NCBI RefSeq assembly: GCF_037963865.1
Contig: NZ_CP150170.1
Location: forward strand, 2,294,001-2,358,000
Direction of reading: 5' to 3'
Origin: Paenibacillus sp. FSL R10-2734
GTDB lineage: Bacteria > Bacillota > Bacilli > Paenibacillales > Paenibacillaceae
Length of the DNA stretch: 64,000 nucleotides
The position numbers and the translations under genes are program-made. The number at the start of each line of letters is the position of its first letter. Position 1 is the stretch's first letter. Positions 15,148 through 23,606 of the stretch are shown piece by piece. The notes under the pieces were generated by a model. That model saw only the letters and a list, made by a program, of their open reading frames with translations, ran no database searches and had not been told where the DNA came from.

Positions 15148-16368
15148 TTACGACATTACAGAGCTTTGACTCTCCCGCCATTGAACTAGCGCGTTCTCCA
15201 GACGTTTCACAGCGAGTGGTACGAGCTCTGGTGGCGTATGTGTGAAATTCAAACGCATTTTGTTCTTGATGGGCTGAGCTGAATAGAACACCTCGCCGGG
15301 AACGAAAGCAACTCCGTTCTCTACCGCTAGAGGAAGTAATTCTTTCGTGTTGATCTCTTGGGAAAGTGTCAGCCATAAGAACATACCACCCCGTGGCTCC
15401 AGAAAATGAGCGTCTTCCCAGTTATGTGATCTGATCTCCGCGGACAAGCGCTTCATTCGAGAATAATATTCTCGTGAGATGTTACGGATATGCTGATCAA
15501 TATCGAAGTGCAGCAGCAGTTCATTTAAAGCGCGCTGGTCAATGGTGCTAGAATGTAGATCAGCTGCTTGTTTTGCCTTGGCGATGGTCTTGATGAGATT
15601 TGAATCGCCGATAATCCAGCCGGTACGCAGGGCAGGTGCGACGATTTTGGAGAAGGTTCCAGTGTAGGCGACACAGTAATCTCCCCCATAGCTTCTGTCG
15701 ATGGACGCTAGTGAGGCTGGATGAAGATCTTTATTTTCATCAAAGGTTATTTCTCCGTAAGGATTGTCCTCCAAGATAAGAACATTGTAACGGCGGCAGA
15801 GTTCAACTACTTTCTCACGGCATTCCTTACTCCAAGTTGCACCTGAAGGATTATTGAAGGTCGGAACTGCATATAGGAGCTTTGGTCGGAGCTTCCGAAT
15901 TTGATCTTCCAGGTGGTCGGGCAGAATGCCATGCTCGTCGCTATTTATTGTATGAATATCAGCTCGGTAAGAACCGAGCACCTGTAAGGCTGCTAGATAA
16001 GTGGGAGCTTCAACAAGGACAGCATCACCGGGATCAAGTAGTACTTTACATAGTAGATCTATGGCTTGCTGGGAACCTGTAGTCAGAACCATCTCAGATG
16101 CTGTAACTGGAATTCCTTGCCGAGTAAGTCTTTCGGCGATTTTGTCACGCAGTGGAGTAAAGCCCTCGGTTAGTCCGTATTGTAGCGCTGAGGGATCGCT
16201 GGAGAGCACACGGTTATAAGCGTTCCGTACGGCCTCCAAGGGAAACAAATCCTCCCCAGGCAGCCCGCCTGCAAGTGAAATGATATCATTGCCCTGTGTA
16301 ACTTTTAGAATCTCGCGCACTGCTGAAGATCCTAGATGATTGGCTGCTGTTGAGTATTTGATATCCAT
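15148..16368 (-). CDS. PLP-dependent aminotransferase, class I/II (2-aminoadipate aminotransferase-like)
   Basis: A 406-residue fold-type I transaminase. The start ATG at 16368 (MDIKYSTAANHLGSSAVREI) follows AGGTGGAG; upstream in-frame ATGs lie in the promoter region and are rejected. Visible motifs are IISLAGGLPGEDLFP at the N terminus, TTGSQQAIDLL, the PLP-phosphate and aspartate region VPTFNNPSGATW...LILEDNPYGEI, the Schiff-base lysine in YTGTFSKIVAPALRTGW near residue 240, and the C-terminal arginine block NKMRLNFTH. This pattern is that of the LysN/Aro8-like group; the substrate cannot be told from sequence. It is divergent from a MocR-type regulator that probably controls it. Confidence 0.88.
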   Translation of the reverse strand: MDIKYSTAANHLGSSAVREILKVTQGNDIISLAGGLPGEDLFPLEAVRNAYNRVLSSDPSALQYGLTEGFTPLRDKIAERLTRQGIPVTASEMVLTTGSQQAIDLLCKVLLDPGDAVLVEAPTYLAALQVLGSYRADIHTINSDEHGILPDHLEDQIRKLRPKLLYAVPTFNNPSGATWSKECREKVVELCRRYNVLILEDNPYGEITFDENKDLHPASLASIDRSYGGDYCVAYTGTFSKIVAPALRTGWIIGDSNLIKTIAKAKQAADLHSSTIDQRALNELLLHFDIDQHIRNISREYYSRMKRLSAEIRSHNWEDAHFLEPRGGMFLWLTLSQEINTKELLPLAVENGVAFVPGEVFYSAQPIKNKMRLNFTHTPPELVPLAVKRLENALVQWRESQSSVMS

Positions 16369-16391
16369 AAATGAGTTCTCCACCTTTCGAT

Positions 16392-16421
16392 TTGGTGCTA
16401 TCATAATAGGAGTGCTGTATA
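16392..16421 (+). promoter_or_regulatory. Candidate promoter of the MocR-type gene
   Basis: TTGGTG (16392-16397), 18-base spacer, TGTATA (16416-16421). The -10 overlaps the first copy of the direct repeat at 16418. Confidence 0.4.
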
Positions 16422-16428
16422 ACAGTAA
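16400..16428 (-). promoter_or_regulatory. Candidate promoter of the divergent aminotransferase gene
   Basis: Read on the minus strand: TTACTG (16428-16423), 17-base spacer, TATGAT (16405-16400). The -35 overlaps the first copy of the TATAACAGT repeat, so a protein bound there would sit on this promoter. Confidence 0.6.
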
Positions 16429-16446
16429 AGCGTTGAATATAACAGT
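16418..16446. promoter_or_regulatory. Direct-repeat operator candidate for the MocR-type regulator
   Basis: TATAACAGT at 16418-16426 and again at 16438-16446, identical and exactly 20 bases (about two helical turns) apart. The pair lies between the divergent starts and overlaps both candidate promoters. MocR/GabR-type proteins are known to bind direct repeats near their own divergent promoters, which fits. Confidence 0.65.
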
Positions 16447-16461
16447 GGAGGTGAAGGGTTC

Positions 16462-17901
16462 ATGCATATCGATTTGATTCGCAGCGGCAGTAAATCTCTG
16501 CCTCATCAAATCAGTGAAACCCTAAGTCAGCGGATCTCATCAGGACTGCTCCAGCAAGGTGTCCGGCTGCCCTCCGTGAGAAGTTTGGCTACAACTTTAA
16601 GTGTAAGCCAGGTTACGGTAAGCAAGGCGTACGCTGTGCTTGAGAAACGGGGACTTATTTACTGCAAACAAGGTAAAGGCTGCTTTGTAGCTGACCCTGA
16701 GCACACTAAACGTCAGGTAGATGGCCGCTGGCAGGATTTATATGATGATTATTTGCCTCGAGCTCAGCTGTGGCGCAATTTTGATTACTCTGAAGTGAAG
16801 TATCCCTTTCATATAGCTGCAATTCACAGTGAGCTACTGCCGCTCAAAAATATCGGTGACTCCTACGCATCATTAGTCACTCAGCAGCCGGAGCTTATGG
16901 CCACCTATGGGAACTTTCAGGGTGATCTGGAGCTGCGAGGAATCATGAGAGATCACTTGAAAACACGTGGAATTACACTCACTTCCTCCGATTTAATGAT
17001 TACAAGTGGAACACAGCAAGGTATTGATCTGGTGGCACGTACATTTGTCGGCCCTGGAGACACGGTGTATCTTGAGGCTCCCAGTTATACTGGGGCTATT
17101 GATGTTTTTGCAGGACGAGGTGCAGAGATGATCTTTGTACCTACAGACAGTGAAGGAATGCGGGTGGACATCCTTACTAGGATGTGTGATCAAAGACCAC
17201 CTAAGCTAATTTATACAATCCCTACCTATCAGAATCCGAGCGGAGTAACCATGAGTATGGCAAGAAGACAACGCCTGCTGGAAATCGCTCGGAGTTACCG
17301 TTGTCTTATTGTAGAGGATGATCCATTTAGTGATTTATATTTCCACACGCCCCCGCCTAGGACGATCAAATCGATGGATTCCGAAGGGCATGTAGTTTAT
17401 ATGAAGAGCTTCAGTAAAGTTATAGCTCCCGGCTGCAGAATTGCCTGTGTAGCCGCTGAAGGGGATATTCTGTCTCGACTCATCGCTGCTAAGTCTGCGA
17501 GTGATCTAGGGAGTCCACTGCTCACTCAGCGCGCGGTAATGCCGTTCATCGCCGGCAAGTATGAATCGTACGCTGCGCAGTTACGAATTACACTCCGTGG
17601 CCGCATGGAAAAGGCGGCGAGGCTTCTTAAGCTCTACGCACCACCTGGGGTAAACTATATTCTTCCAGAGGGAGGTCTTAATCTCTGGCTGGAGCTTCCA
17701 GCTTCTCCCGATATCGCAAGACTGCATGAGCTGGCTGAACAGGAGAGCATTTCTTTTTTACCTGGTGATGTCTGTTACTCCGCGGAGACCCCTTCCCGGC
17801 ATATCCGTTTGTGCTATTCACAAATGAATGAGACGGATATGGAGGAAGGGTTACGGCTATTTCTCCGCTTGCTTGGCAGATTTTTGCAGGTGAATGGTTA
17901 A
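16462..17901 (+). CDS. MocR-family transcriptional regulator (GntR wHTH fused to aminotransferase domain)
   Basis: A 479-residue fusion. The N-terminal 75 residues are a GntR-type winged helix (SLPHQISETLSQRISSGLL, RLPSVRSLATTLSVSQVTVSKAY). The rest is a fold-type I aminotransferase-like domain with TSGTQQGIDLVARTF, IYTIPTYQNPSGVTMS, VEDDPFSDLYF and the PLP lysine in MKSFSKVIAPGCRIA. Such proteins sense PLP or an amino-acid adduct and control a neighbouring gene; the divergent aminotransferase is the obvious target. GGAGGTGAAGGG precedes the ATG. The end overlaps the convergent subtilase gene by four bases, with no terminator between them. Confidence 0.9.
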   Translation: MHIDLIRSGSKSLPHQISETLSQRISSGLLQQGVRLPSVRSLATTLSVSQVTVSKAYAVLEKRGLIYCKQGKGCFVADPEHTKRQVDGRWQDLYDDYLPRAQLWRNFDYSEVKYPFHIAAIHSELLPLKNIGDSYASLVTQQPELMATYGNFQGDLELRGIMRDHLKTRGITLTSSDLMITSGTQQGIDLVARTFVGPGDTVYLEAPSYTGAIDVFAGRGAEMIFVPTDSEGMRVDILTRMCDQRPPKLIYTIPTYQNPSGVTMSMARRQRLLEIARSYRCLIVEDDPFSDLYFHTPPPRTIKSMDSEGHVVYMKSFSKVIAPGCRIACVAAEGDILSRLIAAKSASDLGSPLLTQRAVMPFIAGKYESYAAQLRITLRGRMEKAARLLKLYAPPGVNYILPEGGLNLWLELPASPDIARLHELAEQESISFLPGDVCYSAETPSRHIRLCYSQMNETDMEEGLRLFLRLLGRFLQVNG

Positions 17902-19835
17902 GGGGTGTTATTTAATCGTTGTTTCAATTGATTCAGTTGTTGTTGCACATGCTGTGGCCATAGCTGTAGTGGAACCTGATTGCCACTTGCGGCTTGCAGT
18001 GTTTTATAGATATCGACCTGACCCCAGCCAAAATATTTGTCATGACCGGCAGTGCCTAAATCAACTGCATTTTTGGTCATGAGCTCCATGACTTCCGTAT
18101 TCGTTAAATTCGGATTCAGTGAACGCACCAGACCAGCCAGCGCAGCGACATGAGGACTGGCCATCGATGTACCGGATAAAGCGGCATACTGGCTATCAGG
18201 GTAAGTGCTTGCTATGCTTTCTCCGGGTGCAGCGACATCAATATAATCGCCATAATTGGAGAAGGAAGCTTTTTCCCCTGAAGCATTCGTTGCAGCTACT
18301 GCAATCACTTCGGGATACGCAGCTGGGAATCCTGGGCGTTCTGTATTATCGTTGCCTGCAGCTGATACGAGGACGATATCTCGATCGTAGGCATATTTGA
18401 TCGCGTCATGAAGAAACTGGGAATCCGCATAGTTACCTAGACTTAAGTTAATGACTTTCGCACCGTTGTCAGCTGCCCAAATGATTCCTTCTGCTACGGA
18501 ATAAGTAGTACCTGCTCCTGAATTATCGAGCGCTTTTACCGGAAGTATCTTGTTGTACCAGCTGATTCCTGCTACTCCTTCTCCGTTGTTGACCAGTGCA
18601 CCTATAATTCCAGATACATGTGTGCCATGTCCTACATCATCTTCTGGTGTGGAACCATTGGTAATCGCATTATACCCGGTCATAAGCTTACCCTTTAGAT
18701 CCGGATGATTGATCTGAACTCCGGTATCCACTACGGCCACGATCACTTCTTTACTTCCCTTGGAAAGATTCCAGCCCAGCTCCGTTTCGATCGCCGGCAA
18801 ATTCCATTGGTAAGTGGAGAATAACATGTCATTTGGAGTAACAGTTCCCTCTGCGTTTTTAGTTATGGCATCATTGGTTAAATACATATAGTGAGGCTCT
18901 GTATATGCGGGATGCCATTTATTGGTGAAATAGTCTTTGAGCTGATAATAAGTCAGCTTCTCTGAACGAAAGATATAGGCATACCCAAGCTTACGTGGCT
19001 GCTTACCACTGATGTCTGCGGTTATCGTCTGAAGCTGCGCCGGGGTAGGTGAGTTGTTGCGGAAGCGGACGACAATTTCATTCTCATAAAAATGGCTGGC
19101 ATTTTCGTTATCATGACCTGTCTTGACGGTGATATCCTTTAAATTGTCGGTATGCACCGATTCTACGCGGTATTTACCTTCCTTTGGATAAGGAATGAGA
19201 CGCAGATTCTTCAGCTGATGATCCGCCACACGCCCAAGCACCTTTTGGTTAATAAGTGCGATGATGCCTACATTTTTTTCTTTGTTCCGCTGAGCGATAA
19301 AGTAATATTTCTCTTTACCGATTGTAAACGTTGGAGATTCATAGGATTGATGACCACGGATGGCTGATTTCGCCGTCTTAAGATATTTCAGCAGCTGTTG
19401 ATTCTCCTGTTCGGTTCCTTGAGGAAATGAGGAAGACTTAAAGGTGTCGGATTTATGGTTGCGAAAATCGATCCACATCAGCATGGTGATAAATCCGTGG
19501 TTCTGCTGCAAACGTTTCGCATACACTGATTTATCATGAAGCGAAGCAATTCCATCCGTTTCAGAGAGGAGCTTAGTCAAATGTTTGCTGACATCCACTC
19601 TATTTAGGTGATCCGTCGCATCAACATCTTGAGATAAGGAGCTTTTTTTTAATGATTTTTCCTGTGTTAGATTTGGTGCTGAATGTAGAGCTGAAGTTGG
19701 AGCAGGCTTTGGTCCAGCGACATTAGCGACTTCTCTGGTCGTCCCATTAGCGGCAGGACGCAGCGCAAAGGTAAGTAATAGAACCGTGAACGCAGCTGTT
19801 ACCAGACCTGCAACCGTTAGATTTTTTCGTGACAT
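17898..19835 (-). CDS. Secreted subtilisin-like serine protease (peptidase S8)
   Basis: A 645-residue exported protease. The ATG at 19835 (MSRKNLTVAGLVTAAF) follows AGAGGAG; an ATG seven codons upstream lacks a ribosome-binding site. The first 30 residues are a signal peptide. A long prodomain-like region up to about residue 340 includes an inhibitor-type segment (ENEIVVRFRNNSPTPAQLQ). The catalytic triad is Asp370 in VVDTGVQ, His403 in GHGTHVSG and Ser557 in SGTSMASPHV; the oxyanion Asn495 is in SAAGNDN. The C-terminal 30 residues are glutamine- and leucine-rich (QLWPQHVQQQLNQLKQRL), possibly a coiled coil. It is convergent with the MocR gene and probably monocistronic. Confidence 0.92.
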   Translation of the reverse strand: MSRKNLTVAGLVTAAFTVLLLTFALRPAANGTTREVANVAGPKPAPTSALHSAPNLTQEKSLKKSSLSQDVDATDHLNRVDVSKHLTKLLSETDGIASLHDKSVYAKRLQQNHGFITMLMWIDFRNHKSDTFKSSSFPQGTEQENQQLLKYLKTAKSAIRGHQSYESPTFTIGKEKYYFIAQRNKEKNVGIIALINQKVLGRVADHQLKNLRLIPYPKEGKYRVESVHTDNLKDITVKTGHDNENASHFYENEIVVRFRNNSPTPAQLQTITADISGKQPRKLGYAYIFRSEKLTYYQLKDYFTNKWHPAYTEPHYMYLTNDAITKNAEGTVTPNDMLFSTYQWNLPAIETELGWNLSKGSKEVIVAVVDTGVQINHPDLKGKLMTGYNAITNGSTPEDDVGHGTHVSGIIGALVNNGEGVAGISWYNKILPVKALDNSGAGTTYSVAEGIIWAADNGAKVINLSLGNYADSQFLHDAIKYAYDRDIVLVSAAGNDNTERPGFPAAYPEVIAVAATNASGEKASFSNYGDYIDVAAPGESIASTYPDSQYAALSGTSMASPHVAALAGLVRSLNPNLTNTEVMELMTKNAVDLGTAGHDKYFGWGQVDIYKTLQAASGNQVPLQLWPQHVQQQLNQLKQRLNNTP

Positions 19836-19961
19836 GATTTCCGCTCCTCTACGCATTGTAATGTCTATAGGTTTAGAAGAGAGTGTATGTTTTATGCATC
19901 TTAGAAAAGGATACCTTCCTAACGTTTTTTATGATAATATCAAAGGGAATAAGCATCTCGA

Positions 19962-20070
19962 GTTCGCATCCTGATTTGCAGGAGATACGTCATTAGATAT
20001 TCTTTAATTTTCAGAAGGTTAGACTTCTCTGTGTTCGCATCCTGATATTGCAAGAATAAAGAGATACGTC
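19962..20070 (+). repeat. Two direct repeats upstream of ypuI
   Basis: GTTCGCATCCTGAT-TTGCA...GAGATACGTC occurs at 19962-19991 and, with a short insertion (AAGAATAAA), at 20033-20070. The two copies are 71 bases apart, between the divergent subtilase and ypuI starts. Each contains a short inverted piece (TGCAGGAGA / CATCCTGA-like), so they may be operator sites or remnants of an element. Confidence 0.6.
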
Positions 20071-20142
20071 TAGAGACTATTTCTTCATAGGATTTACTTT
20101 ATTGACTACAAGAGCAGGGAATAATAAGGGGGAGCAACCGCC

Positions 20143-20640
20143 ATGTCAGCAGCCAATGTGCAGAAATTATGTGAATCGACGAGAGACAAACTTAAAGATG
20201 TAATCGAAAAGATGGAAATTTTCTTGAACGAGCATGCTTTGCCTCAGCTTGTAACTGAAGGTGATGAAGAAACCGTACAATTTTATCAAGGATTTCTGTC
20301 CGATGTTCGTCATCTGTTAGTGTTCTCGGAAATGTCTTATGAGAAGCTGGGAGTTGCGTTGCGTCGTGCAACATTTGATGAATCTTTTGCGCAGAAAGCG
20401 CTTTATAATGTATATCACTATGGCGTGAATAACTTCTTCTATCCAAAGAATGAAAGCTATTCTGAAGATGGACGTTATGCTTATACTGGACAGGATGCTA
20501 TCCGTTTCCGTAAAAAGCCAGTTCGTCCGGCGCGTGATATCATTCTAGAAATTACCAAGACTTATGAAGAGCTACGCGATGATCTTACTTATTATGAGAA
20601 CGACTATTTGACTGAGAAGCGTATGCAAAATCAGGTTTAA
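20143..20640 (+). CDS. ypuI: YpuI family protein (DUF3907)
   Basis: A 165-residue soluble protein of unknown function, found in Bacillus and Paenibacillus. It has no membrane segment or signal peptide and looks mainly helical. Recognisable blocks are FYQGFLSDVRHLLVFSE, LRRATFDESFAQKALY and FFYPKNESYSEDGRYAYTGQ. AAGGGGGAG precedes the ATG at 20143. It is followed by a good terminator and appears to be monocistronic. The family name is from memory of the Bacillus YpuI protein. Confidence 0.75.
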   Translation: MSAANVQKLCESTRDKLKDVIEKMEIFLNEHALPQLVTEGDEETVQFYQGFLSDVRHLLVFSEMSYEKLGVALRRATFDESFAQKALYNVYHYGVNNFFYPKNESYSEDGRYAYTGQDAIRFRKKPVRPARDIILEITKTYEELRDDLTYYENDYLTEKRMQNQV

Positions 20641-20659
20641 CAGTTAACTTGCTCGTGTG

Positions 20660-20708
20660 AAGGATCAGCACTTTGTCACTCTACAATGACAAGGGCTGGT
20701 CCTTTTTT
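20660..20708 (+). terminator. Terminator after ypuI
   Basis: Arms AAGGATCAGC and GCTGGTCCTT plus inner TTGTCA/TGACAA pairing, followed by TTTTTT. Confidence 0.9.
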
Positions 20709-20785
20709 GCGTTACATCAACTGGAAACCTGCCTGTCGAATAGGTGGGGAATCGAGCGGACATAATGAAGCCGAGGTGAATAGAT

Positions 20786-21007
20786 ATGTCAAGTGTAAAG
20801 CCATTAGTTAAATGTAGTGTGAGCAATTGTCATTATTGGGGCGAGCATAATTTATGCCGGGCTGAAGAAATTATTATTGAGATCGACAAGCATGCGGGTA
20901 GTGGATTTAAAGAAGAATATGCTGAAGAAATGACGAATGAAGGTCACCACGATCACGTCGCAACATCGTCTGCAACATGCTGTTTAACATTTAAGCCGAA
21001 CTCTTAG
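20786..21007 (+). CDS. DUF1540 domain-containing protein
   Basis: A 73-residue protein with two cysteine clusters: VKCSVSNCHYWGEHNLCRAEEIII near the N terminus and SATCCLTF at the end. This is the DUF1540 pattern (C-x4-C-x-YW-x5-C-x-A), presumed to bind metal. A His-rich stretch GHHDHVATS lies between them. Role unknown; members are common in spore-forming Firmicutes. GCCGAGGTG is the ribosome-binding region. It is 12 bases upstream of the next gene and probably in one transcript with it. Confidence 0.8.
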   Translation: MSSVKPLVKCSVSNCHYWGEHNLCRAEEIIIEIDKHAGSGFKEEYAEEMTNEGHHDHVATSSATCCLTFKPNS

Positions 21008-21019
21008 GAGGCCGCCCTA

Positions 21020-21430
21020 ATGGACAGAGAAAAGGATCATGAATCAAGTTCATCCAATGGACAATCCGGACCGAGAAAAATCATTTTGCGTCCGCGCAGA
21101 GTGGACTATCCTCGCCGGGACAGAGAACATCAAGAGGAGTATGCCGCAGAGGTGAATCCGGTTCCGATGCAGGTCCGGGATACAACACCACGTGTGAGTG
21201 AAACTAAGGAGAACGAAGAGGAATATAGTGGAAGCCAAGTGGTGGGTTATACTGGGCTTGCTATCGGCATTGCCTCTTTGTTTCTTTGGTCCATCTTTCT
21301 TGGACCTTTATCAGTTATAGTTGGTTATTATGCATATGCCAAAGAGCAAAAAACGCTTGGGGCATGGGCAATGGGGCTAGGCATTGTATCTACACTTAGT
21401 TACTTTGTGATGATTCCCTTTGCTCGCTAA
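21020..21430 (+). CDS. Small membrane protein, DUF4190-like
   Basis: A 136-residue protein. The first 70 residues are charged and hydrophilic with an RPRRVDYPRRDRE stretch. The last 65 contain two hydrophobic segments, VVGYTGLAIGIASLFLW and LGAWAMGLGIVSTLSYFVM, around GYYAYAKEQKTLG. This two-helix arrangement with a short basic link is typical of DUF4190 proteins. The function is unknown. TAGGAGG precedes the ATG. It is the second gene of a two-gene unit closed by a terminator. Confidence 0.7.
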   Translation: MDREKDHESSSSNGQSGPRKIILRPRRVDYPRRDREHQEEYAAEVNPVPMQVRDTTPRVSETKENEEEYSGSQVVGYTGLAIGIASLFLWSIFLGPLSVIVGYYAYAKEQKTLGAWAMGLGIVSTLSYFVMIPFAR

Positions 21431-21455
21431 CAACGAACTGAAAAGTTTGAACTAT

Positions 21456-21502
21456 AACAGGCTTTTAGACCTAAATATTAGGGTCTGAAGTCTGTTTTTT
21501 CA
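21456..21502 (+). terminator. Terminator after the DUF4190-like gene
   Basis: Arms AACAGGCTTTTAGACC and GGGTCTGAAGTCTGTT with G-U pairs, loop near TAAATATTA, then TTTTT. Confidence 0.85.
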
Positions 21503-21613
21503 TTCCAGCATATAGCAATAATTCCGGATAAAATGTAATATTAAGCCGTAATTCATCGAAATCTAATGCTAGACAAAATATATGATTCAACAGGATAAAA
21601 GGAGTGCGCCGGT

Positions 21614-22324
21614 ATGGAGATCAATCCCGCTGTAACCAATGGGTTAGGGCAGCTTAAATGGATAAGCTTAAAGAGTGCAACCGACAAGAGCAGCTCAGCG
21701 AATGAAGCTAAAAGGTCGGGAGCGTCAGCCTCTCAATTTGCAACAATGCTCCAAGCTTTGTCTTCTAACTCCTCTAATAGCGGGGATACAAGCTTCTTGA
21801 CCTCACTTCCGGATGCGTCATCTGTTAGTAGCCTGTTATGGCAGCAGATAGGCGGGACAGCTGAAAGTAACGATAGCGTAATTTCCGGGGAAATAACGGA
21901 TACTAAACCAACAAGCTATGAGGATTTGATTCAAACGGCGAGTGCTAAATATGGAGTGCCTGTTGATTTGATAAAAGCTGTAATTGATACGGAATCTTCA
22001 TTTAATCCAAACGTTGTCTCATCGGCAGGCGCTAAAGGATTAATGCAGCTAATGGATGGAACAGCGAACGGTTTAGGGGTTTCAAATTCGTTCGACCCGG
22101 CCCAAAATATTGATGGTGGCGTACGCTACTTATCTTATCAACTAAAGCGTTATGGTGGACAGGAACAGATGGCATTAGCAGCATATAACGCTGGCCCAGG
22201 ACGGGTAAATAAGCTTGGGGTAAGCAATGATCAGGAATTATTGGAGAAGCTTACACTGCTTCCAAAAGAGACGCAGTCTTATCTCTCTAAAATAGAACGC
22301 GCTCGCGCGCAATACGCTGTATAA
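21614..22324 (+). CDS. Lytic transglycosylase (SLT domain)
   Basis: A 236-residue murein-cleaving enzyme of the soluble-lytic-transglycosylase (goose-type lysozyme fold) group. The first 110 residues are serine-rich and low in complexity. The catalytic domain starts near residue 115 (YGVPVDLIKAVIDTESSFNP); the Glu in DTESSFNP is the catalytic acid. Typical blocks follow: GAKGLMQLM, NIDGGVRYLSYQL and ALAAYNAGPG. There is no clear N-terminal signal peptide, as in the Bacillus CwlQ/YjbJ type, which is a reasonable comparison. AAAAGGAG precedes the ATG. A terminator follows. Confidence 0.88.
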   Translation: MEINPAVTNGLGQLKWISLKSATDKSSSANEAKRSGASASQFATMLQALSSNSSNSGDTSFLTSLPDASSVSSLLWQQIGGTAESNDSVISGEITDTKPTSYEDLIQTASAKYGVPVDLIKAVIDTESSFNPNVVSSAGAKGLMQLMDGTANGLGVSNSFDPAQNIDGGVRYLSYQLKRYGGQEQMALAAYNAGPGRVNKLGVSNDQELLEKLTLLPKETQSYLSKIERARAQYAV

Positions 22325-22327
22325 TAT

Positions 22328-22394
22328 AAAGGATCAAATGGGAAACCCTTAAACCACATGGCTGGGATATGGGATCACCGTTTGATCCTTTTTC
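22328..22394 (+). terminator. Terminator after the transglycosylase gene
   Basis: Outer arms AAAGGATCAAA and TTTGATCCTTT, then TTTC. The large inner loop can fold further. Confidence 0.75.
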
Positions 22395-22451
22395 GAAATA
22401 TAAGAAAGTGAATTTTTTGCATTTTAACGAAGTAAAGGAGACCATCGATAT

Positions 22452-23603
22452 ATGCTTTACTGGGATTATGCCGCTGCTACGCCACCCTATGAAGATGTGG
22501 TGAAGACGATGGAACAAATTATGAAGCTGCACTATGCTAACCCGTCCTCCTTGCACCGTGCCGGCAGCGAAGCGGCTAAGCTGATCAGGCGCTCACGAGA
22601 AGTATGCGCAGCCGCGTTATCTGTACAGCCACAGGAGATACTATTTACTTCTGGGGCTACGGAGAGCAATAATTTAGCAATTAAAGGCGCTGCTCTGCAG
22701 TATCAGTCAAGAGGACGTCATCTGATAACTACGGAAATAGAGCATCCCTCTGTGTATGAAAGTTGTCTGCAGCTGCAGCGAAATGGCTGGGAGATTACTT
22801 TTATAGCGCCAGATAGTACTGGAATGATTGATCCTGAGCGAGTAGCTGCTGCAGTGCGGCGTGATACAGTTCTCGTAAGCGTGATGCATGTGAATAATGA
22901 GATTGGAACGGTGCAGCCACTGCTGGAGATTGGCAGGCTGATTAAATCCGTAAACCCACGAGCTCTGTTTCATGTAGACGGTGTTCAGGGATATGGCAAG
23001 CTTGCTGTTGATCTTAAAGAATGGAAAGTGGATCTCTACAGCTTGTCTCCTCACAAAATTCGAGGCCCACGTGGAGCGGGGCTTCTCTATATTAAAGAAG
23101 GAATCCAGCTTTTCCCACTACTTACTGGCGGTTCTCACGAAGATAGTCAACGTGCTGGAACCGAGAATGTACCTGCGATTGTCGCGTCTTCTAAAGCTGT
23201 GCGGATGAGTGGTGAGCAGCGTGAAGCCTTCTGTGCCCGAGTGCTTCCACTTCGAGATCGACTGTTAAGCTTCTTGCACAGTGTTCCTGAATTTGTTATA
23301 AACAGCAGGGAGGATGGAGCCCCTCATATTGTGCATTTCTCATACCCTGGTATGAAGGGGGAAGTGTTTGCTCGTAAACTGGAGGAACTGGGGATGGCTG
23401 TTTCTACCCGATCGGCCTGCTCCTCTCGACTGGCTGAACCTAGTCGTGTTCTATTGTCTATGGGTAAAGATGTCTCTATAGCTTCAGGTGGCATCCGAAT
23501 CAGTTTTGGTGATAGTCACACCGAAGAAGATGTCGCGGCACTTGAGAAAGCACTAACTGCTGCGGTACGAGCTTTAAAGATTGCTGAAGGAGGATTGAAG
23601 TAA
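22452..23603 (+). CDS. nifZ: Cysteine desulfurase (NifS-like), ThiI partner
   Basis: PLP enzyme that takes sulfur from cysteine as a persulfide and hands it to an acceptor. It has 383 residues. Motifs include the N-terminal YWDYAAATPP, TSGATESNNLAIKGA, HVDGVQGYGKLAVD, the PLP lysine in SLSPHKIRGPRGAG, and the active-site cysteine region STRSACSSRLAEPS. The adjacent downstream thiI gene, three bases away, indicates that it supplies sulfur for 4-thiouridine in tRNA, as the nifZ-thiI pair does in Bacillus. AAAGGAG lies about 12 bases before the ATG. Confidence 0.88.
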   Translation: MLYWDYAAATPPYEDVVKTMEQIMKLHYANPSSLHRAGSEAAKLIRRSREVCAAALSVQPQEILFTSGATESNNLAIKGAALQYQSRGRHLITTEIEHPSVYESCLQLQRNGWEITFIAPDSTGMIDPERVAAAVRRDTVLVSVMHVNNEIGTVQPLLEIGRLIKSVNPRALFHVDGVQGYGKLAVDLKEWKVDLYSLSPHKIRGPRGAGLLYIKEGIQLFPLLTGGSHEDSQRAGTENVPAIVASSKAVRMSGEQREAFCARVLPLRDRLLSFLHSVPEFVINSREDGAPHIVHFSYPGMKGEVFARKLEELGMAVSTRSACSSRLAEPSRVLLSMGKDVSIASGGIRISFGDSHTEEDVAALEKALTAAVRALKIAEGGLK

Positions 23604-23606
23604 CTA

